From a virus: a stretch of DNA of 26,027 bases. This document shows, piece after piece, positions 13,165 to 20,732 of this stretch (positions within the stretch are counted from its first letter, which is position 1; every line of letters starts with the position of its first letter). Position numbers and translations under genes: made by a program. The notes beneath the pieces were generated by a model, which saw nothing but the letters and a program-made list of their open reading frames with translations, made no database searches and was not told where the DNA came from. Where the stretch lies: positions 1-26,027 of IMG/VR virus record IMGVR_UViG_3300042566_000753. One strand, given 5' to 3'.

Positions 13165-13266
13165 TTATGTATGTCTACGATAGTTTTTCTTTTTTAATTG
13201 TTCACTTCTTGTTTTGTTACCCATCGCTTTGCGATTAGTTGCTTTCGCTTGTTTCTTTGTTATCAT
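13165..13266 (-). CDS. Basic micropeptide (33 residues)
   Basis: ATG at 13266, TAA at 13167-13165, starting MITKKQAKAT. About a third of the residues are Lys or Arg; there is no acidic residue except one Glu. It overlaps the end of the upstream gene by 32 bases and precedes the terminator. It resembles short nucleic-acid-binding basic tails, but composition alone cannot show that. Confidence 0.45.
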   Translation of the reverse strand: MITKKQAKATNRKAMGNKTRSEQLKKKNYRRHT

Positions 13267-13471
13267 TTGTTATTATTTGTAATTCCTCTATTAAATTCAC
13301 GAATAAGTATTCCTGTGTTTGATGAAATTTCAATATCTTTTCAACTCCATAATACTTTTTTAATGCTTCTGCATATTCACCCGTTACTTCTTGTGTAAAT
13401 CTTTGTATTGGTAATCGTTTTACTATTTCGTATAAGTCCTCGCCAACTTTTGCTGTTTCTATTTTTCTCAT
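13235..13471 (-). CDS. Small hypothetical protein
   Basis: 78 residues from MRKIETAKVG. I choose this ATG because it overlaps the stop of the upstream membrane gene as TAATG; an ATG 17 codons earlier would overlap it more deeply. Helical, with VGEDLYEIVKRLP, an EVTGEYAEALKKYYGVEKIL stretch and an acidic tail. No family recognised. Confidence 0.68.
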   Translation of the reverse strand: MRKIETAKVGEDLYEIVKRLPIQRFTQEVTGEYAEALKKYYGVEKILKFHQTQEYLFVNLIEELQIITNDNKETSESN

Positions 13472-13812
13472 TATTTCCAAAACATTTGTATCATTAATAT
13501 TGAAAATGCCAATATCAAACATGTAATTGTTTTATATGTAATTGGTTCTTTGAATAAAAAACTACTCATTAAACTAAATACAAATACACCTATTACAAAT
13601 CCTATTAAACGAGAGGGCCATAGTTCACCATTATATGCTTCTACAATATATCCAACCGATTTAATAAATAACCAGCTTATTGGTATTGATACCATCAGTA
13701 TTGTAATTGGATATTTTTTATTCCAATCATATTTCAATCCACCTTGTAATTGTAAAAACGTGAGTATTTGTGCGACAACTCCATAGAGTGCACCTATAAG
13801 TAACCTATTCAT
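13471..13812 (-). CDS. Four-segment membrane protein
   Basis: 113 residues, starting MNRLLIGALY. Hydrophobic segments at about 4-22, 35-55, 68-87 and 91-110 separated by short polar loops (one with YDWNKKYP, one with YNGELWPSR). The size and four-helix layout resemble small drug/metabolite transporter-like or phage membrane proteins; I cannot name a family. It is translationally coupled (TAATG) to the gene after it. Confidence 0.75.
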   Translation of the reverse strand: MNRLLIGALYGVVAQILTFLQLQGGLKYDWNKKYPITILMVSIPISWLFIKSVGYIVEAYNGELWPSRLIGFVIGVFVFSLMSSFLFKEPITYKTITCLILAFSILMIQMFWK

Positions 13813-13826
13813 TTGTTTTGTTTTAA

Positions 13827-14009
13827 TTAATAATCTTCATCTTCAAATGATAATGCATCCGCTGCGGCATCATCTTCATAGATTTCATCTTCAATCAATT
13901 CTAAAGTCTCATAAACATTATCAATTAGTGGATGACTAACACCATCCCTATCAATTGCTTTTAAGTCCTCTTTTATTTGATTTACCAATTTTAATATTTG
14001 TTGTTTCAT
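13827..14009 (-). CDS. Small acidic protein
   Basis: 60 residues from MKQQILKLVN. An amphipathic helix is followed by LELIEDEIYEDDAAADALSFEDEDY, strongly acidic at the C-terminus. The first 59 bases overlap the end of the gene at 13951-14316 in another frame; both frames look protein-like, so this is probably a real long overlap. Function unknown. Confidence 0.65.
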   Translation of the reverse strand: MKQQILKLVNQIKEDLKAIDRDGVSHPLIDNVYETLELIEDEIYEDDAAADALSFEDEDY

Positions 14010-14316
14010 TTTTTGGGTTTTCAATAAGTATATACAAATCACGAATTTTGCCACATTGTTCGTATTCTTCTATTGATAAAAAATATTTCATTGCTTTGTC
14101 CAAAGTAATTTTAATATTTTCCCTTTTAACTATAAACACAATATTATCATAATAATTAGATACCATTATTGCCTGAATACTATTCAAATTTTCTTTAATT
14201 AGTTTTTCGGAATATCTAACTAATTCAGAAAATATAACATATCTATTTTGTTCCAACCATTCCGAAACGGATTGATTTTCTAAATTTATATGCAATATAA
14301 TTGGTTCTACTTTCAT
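13951..14316 (-). CDS. Hypothetical protein with UVR-motif-like segment
   Basis: 121 residues, starting MKVEPIILHI. The segment about 77-104 (AMKYFLSIEEYEQCGKIRDLYILIE) closely resembles the UVR motif of UvrB/UvrC and of other proteins, a helical hairpin for protein contact. The rest is unknown, ending in a basic tail (KSNKRGLKSN) that lies over the next gene's start. The motif alone does not show a repair role. It starts directly at the stop of the upstream gene. Confidence 0.7.
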   Translation of the reverse strand: MKVEPIILHINLENQSVSEWLEQNRYVIFSELVRYSEKLIKENLNSIQAIMVSNYYDNIVFIVKRENIKITLDKAMKYFLSIEEYEQCGKIRDLYILIENPKNETTNIKIGKSNKRGLKSN

Positions 14317-14796
14317 CTAAGATAAATATGTATTCTTTCTTTTTAATTGAATATCAATTTCCGATTTTGTAGTTCCTATTTTGCATTGTTTTTTATACCA
14401 CATATATAAATCTTCTAATGTTCCTTTACCTCTACTTCGTTCCATTGCTTTATCCCATAAATCCTTTCCGAATTCTTTTGTAAGTTCACTACGCAGTTTC
14501 CACAATAACATTTGCTCCTCTTTGTTAGCTTCTAGTTCTAACTTTAATGCTTTCAATCGTTTCATTTGCGATGCTTCTAATGCGGCCTGTATTCTATTTC
14601 GTTCATCCGTTCCACCATAATTATCATATGTTTGTTGATAAACCATTTGTTCGGTTTCTCTCATTTGTTTTGCCTCATTAAACATATAACAATAGTCAAA
14701 ATCACCATTGCGTATTTTTAATAACAAAGGTGCGTCTGCTTTTAATGGTTTGTTCACTCTACCCTTTGTCCACCATCTAAATTTATTGTATGCCAT
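14317..14796 (-). CDS. Hypothetical charged helical protein
   Basis: 159 residues, starting MAYNKFRWWT. A basic, aromatic N-terminus is followed by a long charged helical stretch (about 45-115, with RNRIQAALEASQMKRLKALKLELEANKEEQ), probably a coiled coil, then GKGTLEDLYMWYKKQ. No signal or membrane segment. No family recognised. Located between the FG-GAP lipoprotein gene (2 bases) and the UVR-like gene (no gap). Confidence 0.72.
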   Translation of the reverse strand: MAYNKFRWWTKGRVNKPLKADAPLLLKIRNGDFDYCYMFNEAKQMRETEQMVYQQTYDNYGGTDERNRIQAALEASQMKRLKALKLELEANKEEQMLLWKLRSELTKEFGKDLWDKAMERSRGKGTLEDLYMWYKKQCKIGTTKSEIDIQLKRKNTYLS

Positions 14797-14798
14797 AA

Positions 14799-16019
14799 TT
14801 ATTTTTTAGTAAATTTATTACCATCCCATTCCCAACGAACATTGTCCATTTTATTTGTAGAAAATAAATCTACAAATCCATTTTTATCTATATCTTGTAC
14901 ACGTAAATTGGAAAATCTTTTAGTTAAATTATCATTAAAATATTTTGATGTATTGTCAATAAATTCATTATTGATTGATTCAAATAATTGAACTTTAAAA
15001 ATTGACATGTTATTAGAATAGTTAAAAACTATTATTTCAAATAAAGAATCATTGTTAATGTTTACAAAATCTAAATTAATCACATCCCCAACATCTTTTA
15101 ATTGAATGGTATATGGATTTTTTGCAAAAAATGATTTTCCATTTCCCAACAATATTTTTAATTCATTCTGGTTATTTACTTTATTATTTAAAATCAAATC
15201 TAATACCCCATCCTTATTAATATCAAATAATTCCGATGCAGTTACTGATAAAAATTCTTTTAAAATAGTTGTATCTTGTGTAAAAGACCCGCTACCATTA
15301 TTTATTAAAATTCTATTTTTTACACCATTTCCAATTGGAGGAACTTGGTGCATATTAAACATAATAATATCCAAATCACCATCATTGTCAATATCACCTG
15401 AACATCCAGAATACCAAAATCCTTGCAAATCTATTTCCAATACTTTAGAAAGTCCATTTTTTGAATTAAAAATTAAATGACAATTTTCATTTAATAATGG
15501 ATATTTTACAATCAATGGTTGGTCTATCGCAACCATAGAAAATATGTCTGGCAAAGAATCACCATTAAAATCACCCAATAATATTTTTGTACCATGTGGA
15601 TATTTTATAGGTGGGCCTGTGTATGATTTTCTATCCAATATTCCATTTGAATTATAATAAATAGCGGGTGGTGGATTTGGTGTTGGATTTATTTTTAAAT
15701 CATATCCATCGTAAGAAAAAACATCTTCTAACCCATCTTGGTTCAAATCCAATTGAGTTGATTGCATATCCGTTAATGGATTATTTGTTAAATATTTATT
15801 TCCATTTTCGTATATATCACTACTACTAAACCATAATTCAAAATTTGATAATTCATAGGAAGATTTTATATAATTTTTTTGTATTGGTTTAGTTACATTT
15901 GATATTGGTTTATTAATTAAATCAAAGTTTGATTTTGTTTTCCACCTGTATGTATCTGGAGCGACTTTCTCACACCCGAATATTGTCAATGTGATTATTA
16001 TTACCAATAACTTTTTCAT
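14799..16019 (-). CDS. FG-GAP/VCBS-repeat lipoprotein
   Basis: 406 residues from MKKLLVIIITLTIFGC. This start gives a clean lipoprotein signal with lipidated Cys 16; an ATG 13 codons earlier would bury it. Six calcium-loop units D-x-N/D-x-D/N-G-x-x-D are seen near residues 91 (DLNQDGLED), 149 (DFNGDSLPD), 209 (DIDNDGDLD), 266 (DINKDGVLD), 320 (NINNDSLFE) and 376 (DIDKNGFVD), spaced about 55-60 apart: a beta-propeller of the FG-GAP/VCBS type. Such proteins bind calcium and sugars or proteins at the cell surface. Very rare in phage genomes, as far as I know. It overlaps the end of the upstream gene by 50 bases. Confidence 0.88.
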   Translation of the reverse strand: MKKLLVIIITLTIFGCEKVAPDTYRWKTKSNFDLINKPISNVTKPIQKNYIKSSYELSNFELWFSSSDIYENGNKYLTNNPLTDMQSTQLDLNQDGLEDVFSYDGYDLKINPTPNPPPAIYYNSNGILDRKSYTGPPIKYPHGTKILLGDFNGDSLPDIFSMVAIDQPLIVKYPLLNENCHLIFNSKNGLSKVLEIDLQGFWYSGCSGDIDNDGDLDIIMFNMHQVPPIGNGVKNRILINNGSGSFTQDTTILKEFLSVTASELFDINKDGVLDLILNNKVNNQNELKILLGNGKSFFAKNPYTIQLKDVGDVINLDFVNINNDSLFEIIVFNYSNNMSIFKVQLFESINNEFIDNTSKYFNDNLTKRFSNLRVQDIDKNGFVDLFSTNKMDNVRWEWDGNKFTKK

Positions 16020-16176
16020 ACTCTTTAATTTTTTTTTCAATAAATTCAAAACATTCATTTGGGCCGGTTAAGGCATCATAACTACGATAAGTTTTAATAA
16101 ACTTTTCTAAACCTACATTATCTAAATATTTTTGTAAGTCCTTAACACTTGTAAGGTAGCAATGATTAAATCCCAT
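15970..16176 (-). CDS. Small hypothetical protein
   Basis: 68 residues, starting MGFNHCYLTS. A short helical protein with VKDLQKYLDNVGLEKFIKTYRSY and a C-terminal helix ECFEFIEKKIKEYEKV. Its last 50 bases overlap the start of the FG-GAP lipoprotein gene in another frame. It begins 1 base after the cyclophilin stop. Probably real by spacing, without recognised family. Confidence 0.62.
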   Translation of the reverse strand: MGFNHCYLTSVKDLQKYLDNVGLEKFIKTYRSYDALTGPNECFEFIEKKIKEYEKVIGNNNHIDNIRV

Positions 16177-16177
16177 A

Positions 16178-16609
16178 TTAGATTATTGATATTTTTTTAA
16201 TTTCGTCTCCTGCTTTAATTTCATCAATCACATCTAAACCTTCAATAACTTTACCGAAGCAAGTGTGATTTCCGTCTAAATGTTGAGTGCCCATTCTATT
16301 ATGACAAATAAAGAACTGACTACCGCCTGTGTTTCTGCCGGCATGTGCCATACTTAGGACACCTCTATCGTGAAATTGTTTTGGTGCCGATACCTCACAT
16401 TGAATTGTGTAACCCGGACCACCCGTTCCATTTTTGTTTGGACATCCACCCTGAATTACAAAGTTAGGTATAACTCTATGAAAATTCAATCCATTATAGA
16501 ATTCCTCACGGATTAATTTCTTAAAGTTATTAACTGTGATTGGTGTTTCGTTATCATACAATTCTACTACCATTATACCTTTTGTTGTTTCAATTTTTAC
16601 TTTGCTCAT
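16178..16609 (-). CDS. Cyclophilin-type peptidyl-prolyl isomerase
   Basis: 143 residues, no signal peptide, so cytosolic. Catalyses cis-trans isomerisation of X-Pro bonds. Active-site signature [13 protein letters not shown] with Arg 45, Phe 50 and Gln 53; [19 protein letters not shown] with Met 87, Gln 98 and Phe 99; [15 protein letters not shown] with His 110. Short bacterial-type length (about 145-165 usual). All key residues are present, so it should be active. A phage-borne copy may help fold phage proteins or alter host ones. Neighbours are an acidic hypothetical gene 2 bases upstream and a small gene downstream. Confidence 0.93.
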   Translation of the reverse strand: MSKVKIETTKGIMVVELYDNETPITVNNFKKLIREEFYNGLNFHRVIPNFVIQGGCPNKNGTGGPGYTIQCEVSAPKQFHDRGVLSMAHAGRNTGGSQFFICHNRMGTQHLDGNHTCFGKVIEGLDVIDEIKAGDEIKKISII

Positions 16610-16611
16610 AA

Positions 16612-17265
16612 CTATTTTTTATTGTTTCGTTTTTTAGATTTCATTTTCTTCACTTCACTTTTATATCGTTCGTTTACTTCAACTAATTTTTGATTTGGTT
16701 TCCATTCATCACCTTCAAATAAATTATCATCTTCGGGTGTTTCGTTTTTCCAATCACCAAACTGGCCATCATAATCTTCTTCGGATTCATCACCCCACTC
16801 AAAAGTTGGATATTCTATTCTTTTACCATAATCATCAAATTCGGCCGCATCTTCATCGGTTGCTCTATAATGTAATCCTTCATTTCCGTTTTGTCCTATG
16901 ATGTCCATTCTTTTTTCACTTTCGTCATATGAACCAAAAAAATCATTATCCAATTCCTCACGATTTTCATAATATCCATGTCTAAATACAATATCATTAC
17001 TTTCATCATCAAACTTCCAAGCTTCTAACTTTTCTTTTAAGTCCTCTGCATCGGTTTCGTTATATTCATTTGCTCTATCTATTACCCATCTCTTAAATGA
17101 ATTTTCGTGATATCCCATACCGATAATTAAAGTTTGAAATGCATCCATCACTTCGTCCAACGTCAAATCGCTATGGTCAACTTCTACTGAAACTTTTGTT
17201 CCGTATTGTTGTGCTGTAAATATAGATGGTTTATCAAATCCTTGTTTAAAATTTTCGTAGTTCAT
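16612..17265 (-). CDS. Large acidic hypothetical protein
   Basis: 217 residues, starting [10 protein letters not shown]. The first 60 residues include [20 protein letters not shown], a helical region seen in some phage proteins of unknown role. The rest is very acidic and probably disordered ([18 protein letters not shown]), before a basic lysine-rich tail ([12 protein letters not shown]). No family recognised. Starts exactly where the gene at 17265-17543 ends. It heads a run of acidic small proteins. Confidence 0.75.
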   Translation of the reverse strand: MNYENFKQGFDKPSIFTAQQYGTKVSVEVDHSDLTLDEVMDAFQTLIIGMGYHENSFKRWVIDRANEYNETDAEDLKEKLEAWKFDDESNDIVFRHGYYENREELDNDFFGSYDESEKRMDIIGQNGNEGLHYRATDEDAAEFDDYGKRIEYPTFEWGDESEEDYDGQFGDWKNETPEDDNLFEGDEWKPNQKLVEVNERYKSEVKKMKSKKRNNKK

Positions 17266-17543
17266 TACTTGTTTTTTATTTTGTTTATTAAAATATCTTT
17301 ACCCATTTTATCGTGTTCGTCTGCAATTTCTTTTACTTTATTATAATCCAAATTGTCAAACATTTCATCCGTTCCTTTATTACCTTTTGATATTGCTTGG
17401 CCAATGTGAGCAAATCGTTTTGTTTGATAACTACTCAATGGTGTGATGTGTTTTTTTAAGTGTGCTGCTTTTGCATCTAAATATTCAAACAACTCATCAT
17501 CATTCATTCGTTTTAGCTCCTCGTCTGTTTTTTTGAATTCCAT
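17265..17543 (-). CDS. Small charged hypothetical protein
   Basis: 92 residues, starting MEFKKTDEEL. Helical and charged, with LFEYLDAKAAHLKKHITPL, a GQAISKGNKGTDEM turn, and a lysine-rich end. It overlaps the gene upstream by 44 bases and shares its last base with the start of the gene at 16612-17265. No family recognised. Confidence 0.7.
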   Translation of the reverse strand: MEFKKTDEELKRMNDDELFEYLDAKAAHLKKHITPLSSYQTKRFAHIGQAISKGNKGTDEMFDNLDYNKVKEIADEHDKMGKDILINKIKNK

Positions 17544-17856
17544 TTGTATTAAATTGTGTTGATTGAATTAATTTTTCTATTTCATTTTGTTTTTCCATTA
17601 TAGTTTTATTCACCAATACTTCAATACTTTCTTGTGCACTATCTGCTGAAATTTTATATAAGTCTGCCTCATTTAGTTCCAATTCGGTTTCTTCACTGTT
17701 TGTGATTTTATCTAAAATAAAAATCTTTAAATGTTTTTTAAAAATAGTTTCGTCAATTCCTGAAAATTCTACAAAATATTCTTCTTCTTTTAAAGCTTCT
17801 GTTATTTTATCCGTAATGTCTATTGCTTCCATTTCTAAAGCTTTATTCACTTTCAT
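17500..17856 (-). CDS. Acidic hypothetical protein
   Basis: 118 residues from MKVNKALEME; ATGs a few codons earlier (17862-17868) are equally possible, within the overlap with the previous gene. The body is rich in Glu and Ile, with ITDKITEALKEEEYFVEFSGID and ETELELNEADLYKI, then a basic end (QKNRRGAKTNE) lying over the next gene. Similar in style to 17843-18187: both contain ALxxxxxFxE-like and VxQS-like segments, so a distant duplication is possible. Confidence 0.68.
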   Translation of the reverse strand: MKVNKALEMEAIDITDKITEALKEEEYFVEFSGIDETIFKKHLKIFILDKITNSEETELELNEADLYKISADSAQESIEVLVNKTIMEKQNEIEKLIQSTQFNTNGIQKNRRGAKTNE

Positions 17857-18187
17857 CTTCATCATCATTTTTAAATTGATAATCTTTATTTGCTGTATAT
17901 AGTATTTCACCATCTTCGTTTACACTCATATTCAATGCACCTTTGTCTACCAATGCTTCAATTGTATTTGCAATTTCATTATTAGAAACACTTTGACATA
18001 CTTCTAAAAATTCATCATCACTCAAAAAGATTTCTTCGTCTTGTTCCCACTTTTGTTGCATCCTAATTTGTAATGCTCGTTTCAATCGTATTTGTTCTAT
18101 AAACGGATTTTCAATAAAGAAATCGTTTTCATCTAAAGTATCAATAAGTTGATTTGACACTTCAATTATTTCACTAAGTATGTCCAT
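17843..18187 (-). CDS. Acidic hypothetical protein
   Basis: 114 residues, starting MDILSEIIEV. Strongly acidic, mostly helical: NQLIDTLDENDFFIENPFIE, then QIRLKRALQIRMQQ (the only basic patch), then FLSDDEFLEVCQSVSNNEIANTIEALVDKGALN, ending in DDEDESE. The middle resembles small helical domains that bind basic partners; no known family. It overlaps both neighbours by 14 bases. Confidence 0.7.
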   Translation of the reverse strand: MDILSEIIEVSNQLIDTLDENDFFIENPFIEQIRLKRALQIRMQQKWEQDEEIFLSDDEFLEVCQSVSNNEIANTIEALVDKGALNMSVNEDGEILYTANKDYQFKNDDEDESE

Positions 18188-18431
18188 TTTCTTTTATTTG
18201 TTTAAAGTTTTCTGCCTCTTCATCGGGTGTTGGTAGGTAACTTGATTTATAATATTCATCGGTATATTCCATTTCATCTGGAAATATAGAATGACTTTGA
18301 ACACTTTTCCACTGCCAATATTCTTCATTCATTTGTTCTTGTGCAAGATATTGTTCATATAAAAAATCTTCATCACCACCAATAGAACCTGTCAATTGTT
18401 GTTTCATAAATTCTTTGTTTGTCTTACTCAT
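18174..18431 (-). CDS. Acidic hypothetical protein, first after a promoter
   Basis: 85 residues, starting MSKTNKEFMK. Rich in Glu, Asp and Tyr (YLAQEQMNEEYWQW, DEMEYTDEYYKSSY), low in basic residues and probably partly disordered. It is the first gene after the promoter-like site at 18450-18478, with a short leader of about a dozen bases. No family recognised. Confidence 0.72.
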   Translation of the reverse strand: MSKTNKEFMKQQLTGSIGGDEDFLYEQYLAQEQMNEEYWQWKSVQSHSIFPDEMEYTDEYYKSSYLPTPDEEAENFKQIKENGHT

Positions 18432-18449
18432 AATTATTTTCTTTTAGTA

Positions 18450-18478
18450 AATATACACTAATTATTTGTTATTTCAAA
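18450..18478 (-). promoter_or_regulatory. Promoter-like site before the acidic-protein run
   Basis: On the minus strand: TTTG (18478-18475), 19 bases, TATATT (18455-18450), then TACTAAAAG and 9 more bases to the ATG at 18431. The same two boxes as the other promoters, but the shared internal block is absent. It overlaps the last codons of the lipoprotein gene at 18469-19143. Confidence 0.55.
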
Positions 18479-19143
18479 ATTATTTTCTGATAATTTATGA
18501 TTGAGTCAACTTTATATTTTTCAGAAATTCCATCCGTTTCATATGGATACCAATATTTTACTTTACAAGTAATAATCATTGTATCACCTTTCATTTCCCA
18601 CATTGGAGCTATGACTGTATTTATTTCACCCGTTTTTAAATCACTTTGAGATGTTTTATTTATGGTTGGAACTATTGCATTAACATTTGAAATTAAAGCA
18701 GGTAATTGTGATGTTGTTAATTGACCTGTATATTGATTAAAATATGTTTTTGTAAACTTTACTATTGTTTCACCTTTATTTATCCACCAATATAAATTAC
18801 TTTCCCATTCCACATCTTGACTTGGTCTCGGAGCTGCACCATTAAATAATATCTTACCACTTATTCTATGTAAGTTTTGTGTTTCCATCGAATACAATTG
18901 AAATACCGAATATCCATTATTATCTTTTGGCAATCTTGTATCGATACTAACATCTACATTTGGTTTTTGCAAAGGTTTCCATTCTCTAATGTAATTTACT
19001 TTTTTAAATTCAACACTATTATCGTATATATCGACATCTTTACTACAACCCATAAGTCCTGCTGCCATAAGTGCAAATAATATACATAATGCTAATAGAG
19101 CACTAAGTTTTAAATCTTTTTTATCACTTTCTTTACCTTGCAT
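18469..19143 (-). CDS. Predicted lipoprotein
   Basis: 224 residues from MQGKESDKKD. A charged start, then the hydrophobic LSALLALCILFALMAAGLMGC with lipobox (Cys about 33). The mature part is beta-rich with many Trp/Tyr residues (WESNLYWWINKGETIVKFTKTYF, CKVKYWYPYETDG). No family recognised. An ATG 31 codons earlier overlaps the upstream gene and would bury the signal, so this start is preferred. It begins 1 base after the stop of the SWIM-tail protein gene. Confidence 0.78.
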   Translation of the reverse strand: MQGKESDKKDLKLSALLALCILFALMAAGLMGCSKDVDIYDNSVEFKKVNYIREWKPLQKPNVDVSIDTRLPKDNNGYSVFQLYSMETQNLHRISGKILFNGAAPRPSQDVEWESNLYWWINKGETIVKFTKTYFNQYTGQLTTSQLPALISNVNAIVPTINKTSQSDLKTGEINTVIAPMWEMKGDTMIITCKVKYWYPYETDGISEKYKVDSIINYQKIILK

Positions 19144-19144
19144 T

Positions 19145-19738
19145 TTATTTTGTTTTAGCTTCTCTAATATGTTTACATTCTTTACCACCCGTATATGTGT
19201 AAGATGGACAATCACATTCCCAACTTCCGTTATCATTTTTTACTTTGTATGTAACATTTGGGTCTTTTGAGGATGTCATTGTAAATTCTTTCACTTCGGT
19301 TAATCCTTTCTCTTTCAGTTTTCTTTCAATCAAAGAGTCAACTTGACTATCCGATATCCAACTTGCTCTATTCTTTCTAAACTCCGTAAAGAAATATTGG
19401 TCATCACAAAGTGCATCTAATACTTTTATGGATATATCTTCACCTTCCGCCTGACAAATTTCATATAAAGTTTGTTCGGGTTCTTTTACAAACTTACCCG
19501 TATCGGCATAATCGCCGGCAACAACAATGTTATCACCTGCCCAACTACCTACGATATCGTTTTCACTATGTAAGTCTCCACCACCTCTACCATTTCCGTC
19601 AGCAAGTAATATTGCCAAACCGGCTAATACACCACTTGCGGACATACTAAATTCCATTAACTTACTACCATCACCAAATATGTAAGGTGATATGTATTGT
19701 TTCTTTTTGATATTTACTATCTTATAATATTGTCCCAT
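19145..19738 (-). CDS. MGQYYKIVN-family phage protein with SWIM zinc-finger tail
   Basis: 197 residues. The N-terminal half (MGQYYKIVNIKKKQYISP, FGDGSKLMEF, GVLAGLAILLADGNGRGGG, GSWAGDNIVVAGDY) belongs to a phage family of unknown function that I recognise. After about residue 140 a different tail begins: KDPNVTYKVKNDNGSWECDCPS...CKHI with C175, C177, C188 and H190, the C-x-C-x(n)-C-x-H pattern of a SWIM zinc finger, used for DNA, RNA or protein binding. The same tail is in the protein at 21969-22328. An apparent module fusion. Confidence 0.82.
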   Translation of the reverse strand: MGQYYKIVNIKKKQYISPYIFGDGSKLMEFSMSASGVLAGLAILLADGNGRGGGDLHSENDIVGSWAGDNIVVAGDYADTGKFVKEPEQTLYEICQAEGEDISIKVLDALCDDQYFFTEFRKNRASWISDSQVDSLIERKLKEKGLTEVKEFTMTSSKDPNVTYKVKNDNGSWECDCPSYTYTGGKECKHIREAKTK

Positions 19739-19740
19739 AA

Positions 19741-19944
19741 TTATTTCTTTTTACGTTTGTCATATCCTACTGGGTAATAACTTACTCCATCCAAATTGAT
19801 ATTTAATACTTTGAACCCATTATCTGGGTCAGTTACTTCAATTGCTTTTTCTGCATGTTGAGACCAGACTAATCCATCTAATACGATACGACCATCTTCT
19901 AATCTTCTAAATTCATTCATTTGTGTTGCTACTGTTTGTGCCAT
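19741..19944 (-). CDS. Small hypothetical protein
   Basis: 67 residues, starting MAQTVATQMN. Sequence RRLEDGRIVLDGLVWSQHAEKAIEVTDP is consistent with a short beta-rich fold; the end is basic (YDKRKKK). No signal peptide. It lies 2 bases upstream of the MGQYYKIVN gene. No family recognised. Confidence 0.68.
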   Translation of the reverse strand: MAQTVATQMNEFRRLEDGRIVLDGLVWSQHAEKAIEVTDPDNGFKVLNINLDGVSYYPVGYDKRKKK

Positions 19945-19955
19945 GTTGTTTGTTT

Positions 19956-20372
19956 TTATATTTTGTATAATTTAATCTTTTTTAATTTTGTTTGTTTGTC
20001 ATCTGGGTTAATGAGAATGTCAATTCGTTTCTTATATCGTTTGTTCATTACATCCTTAACTACATATGTCCCACTATACTTACCTGCTCCTTCAATACGA
20101 ACCTTGCTACCAAACTTTAATTTCTTTTTAAGGTCTCTACTCACTGCAATAATTCTATGTCTCTTTGCATTCTTTGTGTCAATCTTAAAACCACTTGCTG
20201 TGATATTTGGTGTTGAGTCCGTTTCGTTTTCACTTGCGGTGTATGTGGTTAGTGTAACGATATCGGGTACTATACCTTCTATCATTTTACTTATTTCCTT
20301 TTCTTTCATTTCCATTTGGTAAGGTAAAAATACCATTACGATTGAAAGTAATATATTGTAATTCATAATCAT
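19956..20372 (-). CDS. 3D-domain (double-psi beta-barrel) protein, probably exported
   Basis: 138 residues. The first 18 residues (MIMNYNILLSIVMVFLPY) look like a signal or anchor; an ATG 2 codons later is an equal start. Residues 34-138 match the 3D domain: TLTTYTASENETDSTPNITASGFKI, IIAVSRDLKKKLKFGSKVRIEGAGKYSGTYVVKDVMNKRYKKRIDI. Three conserved Asp (D46, a K-D before VMN, and the final R-I-D) give the domain its name. Found at the C-terminus of lytic transglycosylases and in Bacteroidota phage proteins; likely to bind peptidoglycan or a saccharide. Confidence 0.82.
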   Translation of the reverse strand: MIMNYNILLSIVMVFLPYQMEMKEKEISKMIEGIVPDIVTLTTYTASENETDSTPNITASGFKIDTKNAKRHRIIAVSRDLKKKLKFGSKVRIEGAGKYSGTYVVKDVMNKRYKKRIDILINPDDKQTKLKKIKLYKI

Positions 20373-20378
20373 AACTCT

Positions 20379-20726
20379 TTAATTTTGGAATGTCCCGCGT
20401 CCCATTTGTTCTTCAATAGCCAATTGTATGTGATTTATAAAGTCATCTTTTGTCTTAATAATATCTCGTCTAAGCCAATTGTCTTGGAATATATAATTCC
20501 CTGTATTACCTTCACCTAATATACATTTTTTCATACTATAACAATCATGTTCCCATTTTAATTCAAATAAAACTACATAATCACCTAATATTCCACCATG
20601 AGGAAATACCCATACCCAATTACTTTTTTCTTTATTTTGTAATTGGTCTAAGTCAGTATGAAAAGAATGTCCATGTATTTCAAAATCCACTGCATCTATT
20701 GTTTCAAAGTTTACTGGTCGTCTCAT
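20379..20726 (-). CDS. Hypothetical protein, possible distant L-T-I-x-N relative
   Basis: 115 residues, starting MRRPVNFETI. Aromatic-rich body (SNWVWVFPHG, YVVLFELKWEHD) then NYIFQDNWLRRDIIKTKDDFINHIQLAIEEQ. The ending (a Lys/Asp-rich turn, then FINHIQLA) matches the strand-then-final-helix order of the L-T-I-x-N family, but the start signature is missing. It lies 6 bases after the gene at 20733-21053, which also seems related. Confidence 0.7.
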   Translation of the reverse strand: MRRPVNFETIDAVDFEIHGHSFHTDLDQLQNKEKSNWVWVFPHGGILGDYVVLFELKWEHDCYSMKKCILGEGNTGNYIFQDNWLRRDIIKTKDDFINHIQLAIEEQMGRGTFQN

Positions 20727-20732
20727 ATTATT

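Noticed and set aside
14799-16019. Calcium-binding toxin or tail-fibre adhesin
   Set aside because: A lipoprotein signal and FG-GAP-type repeats point to a cell-surface lipoprotein; there is no toxin domain and no neighbouring tail gene.
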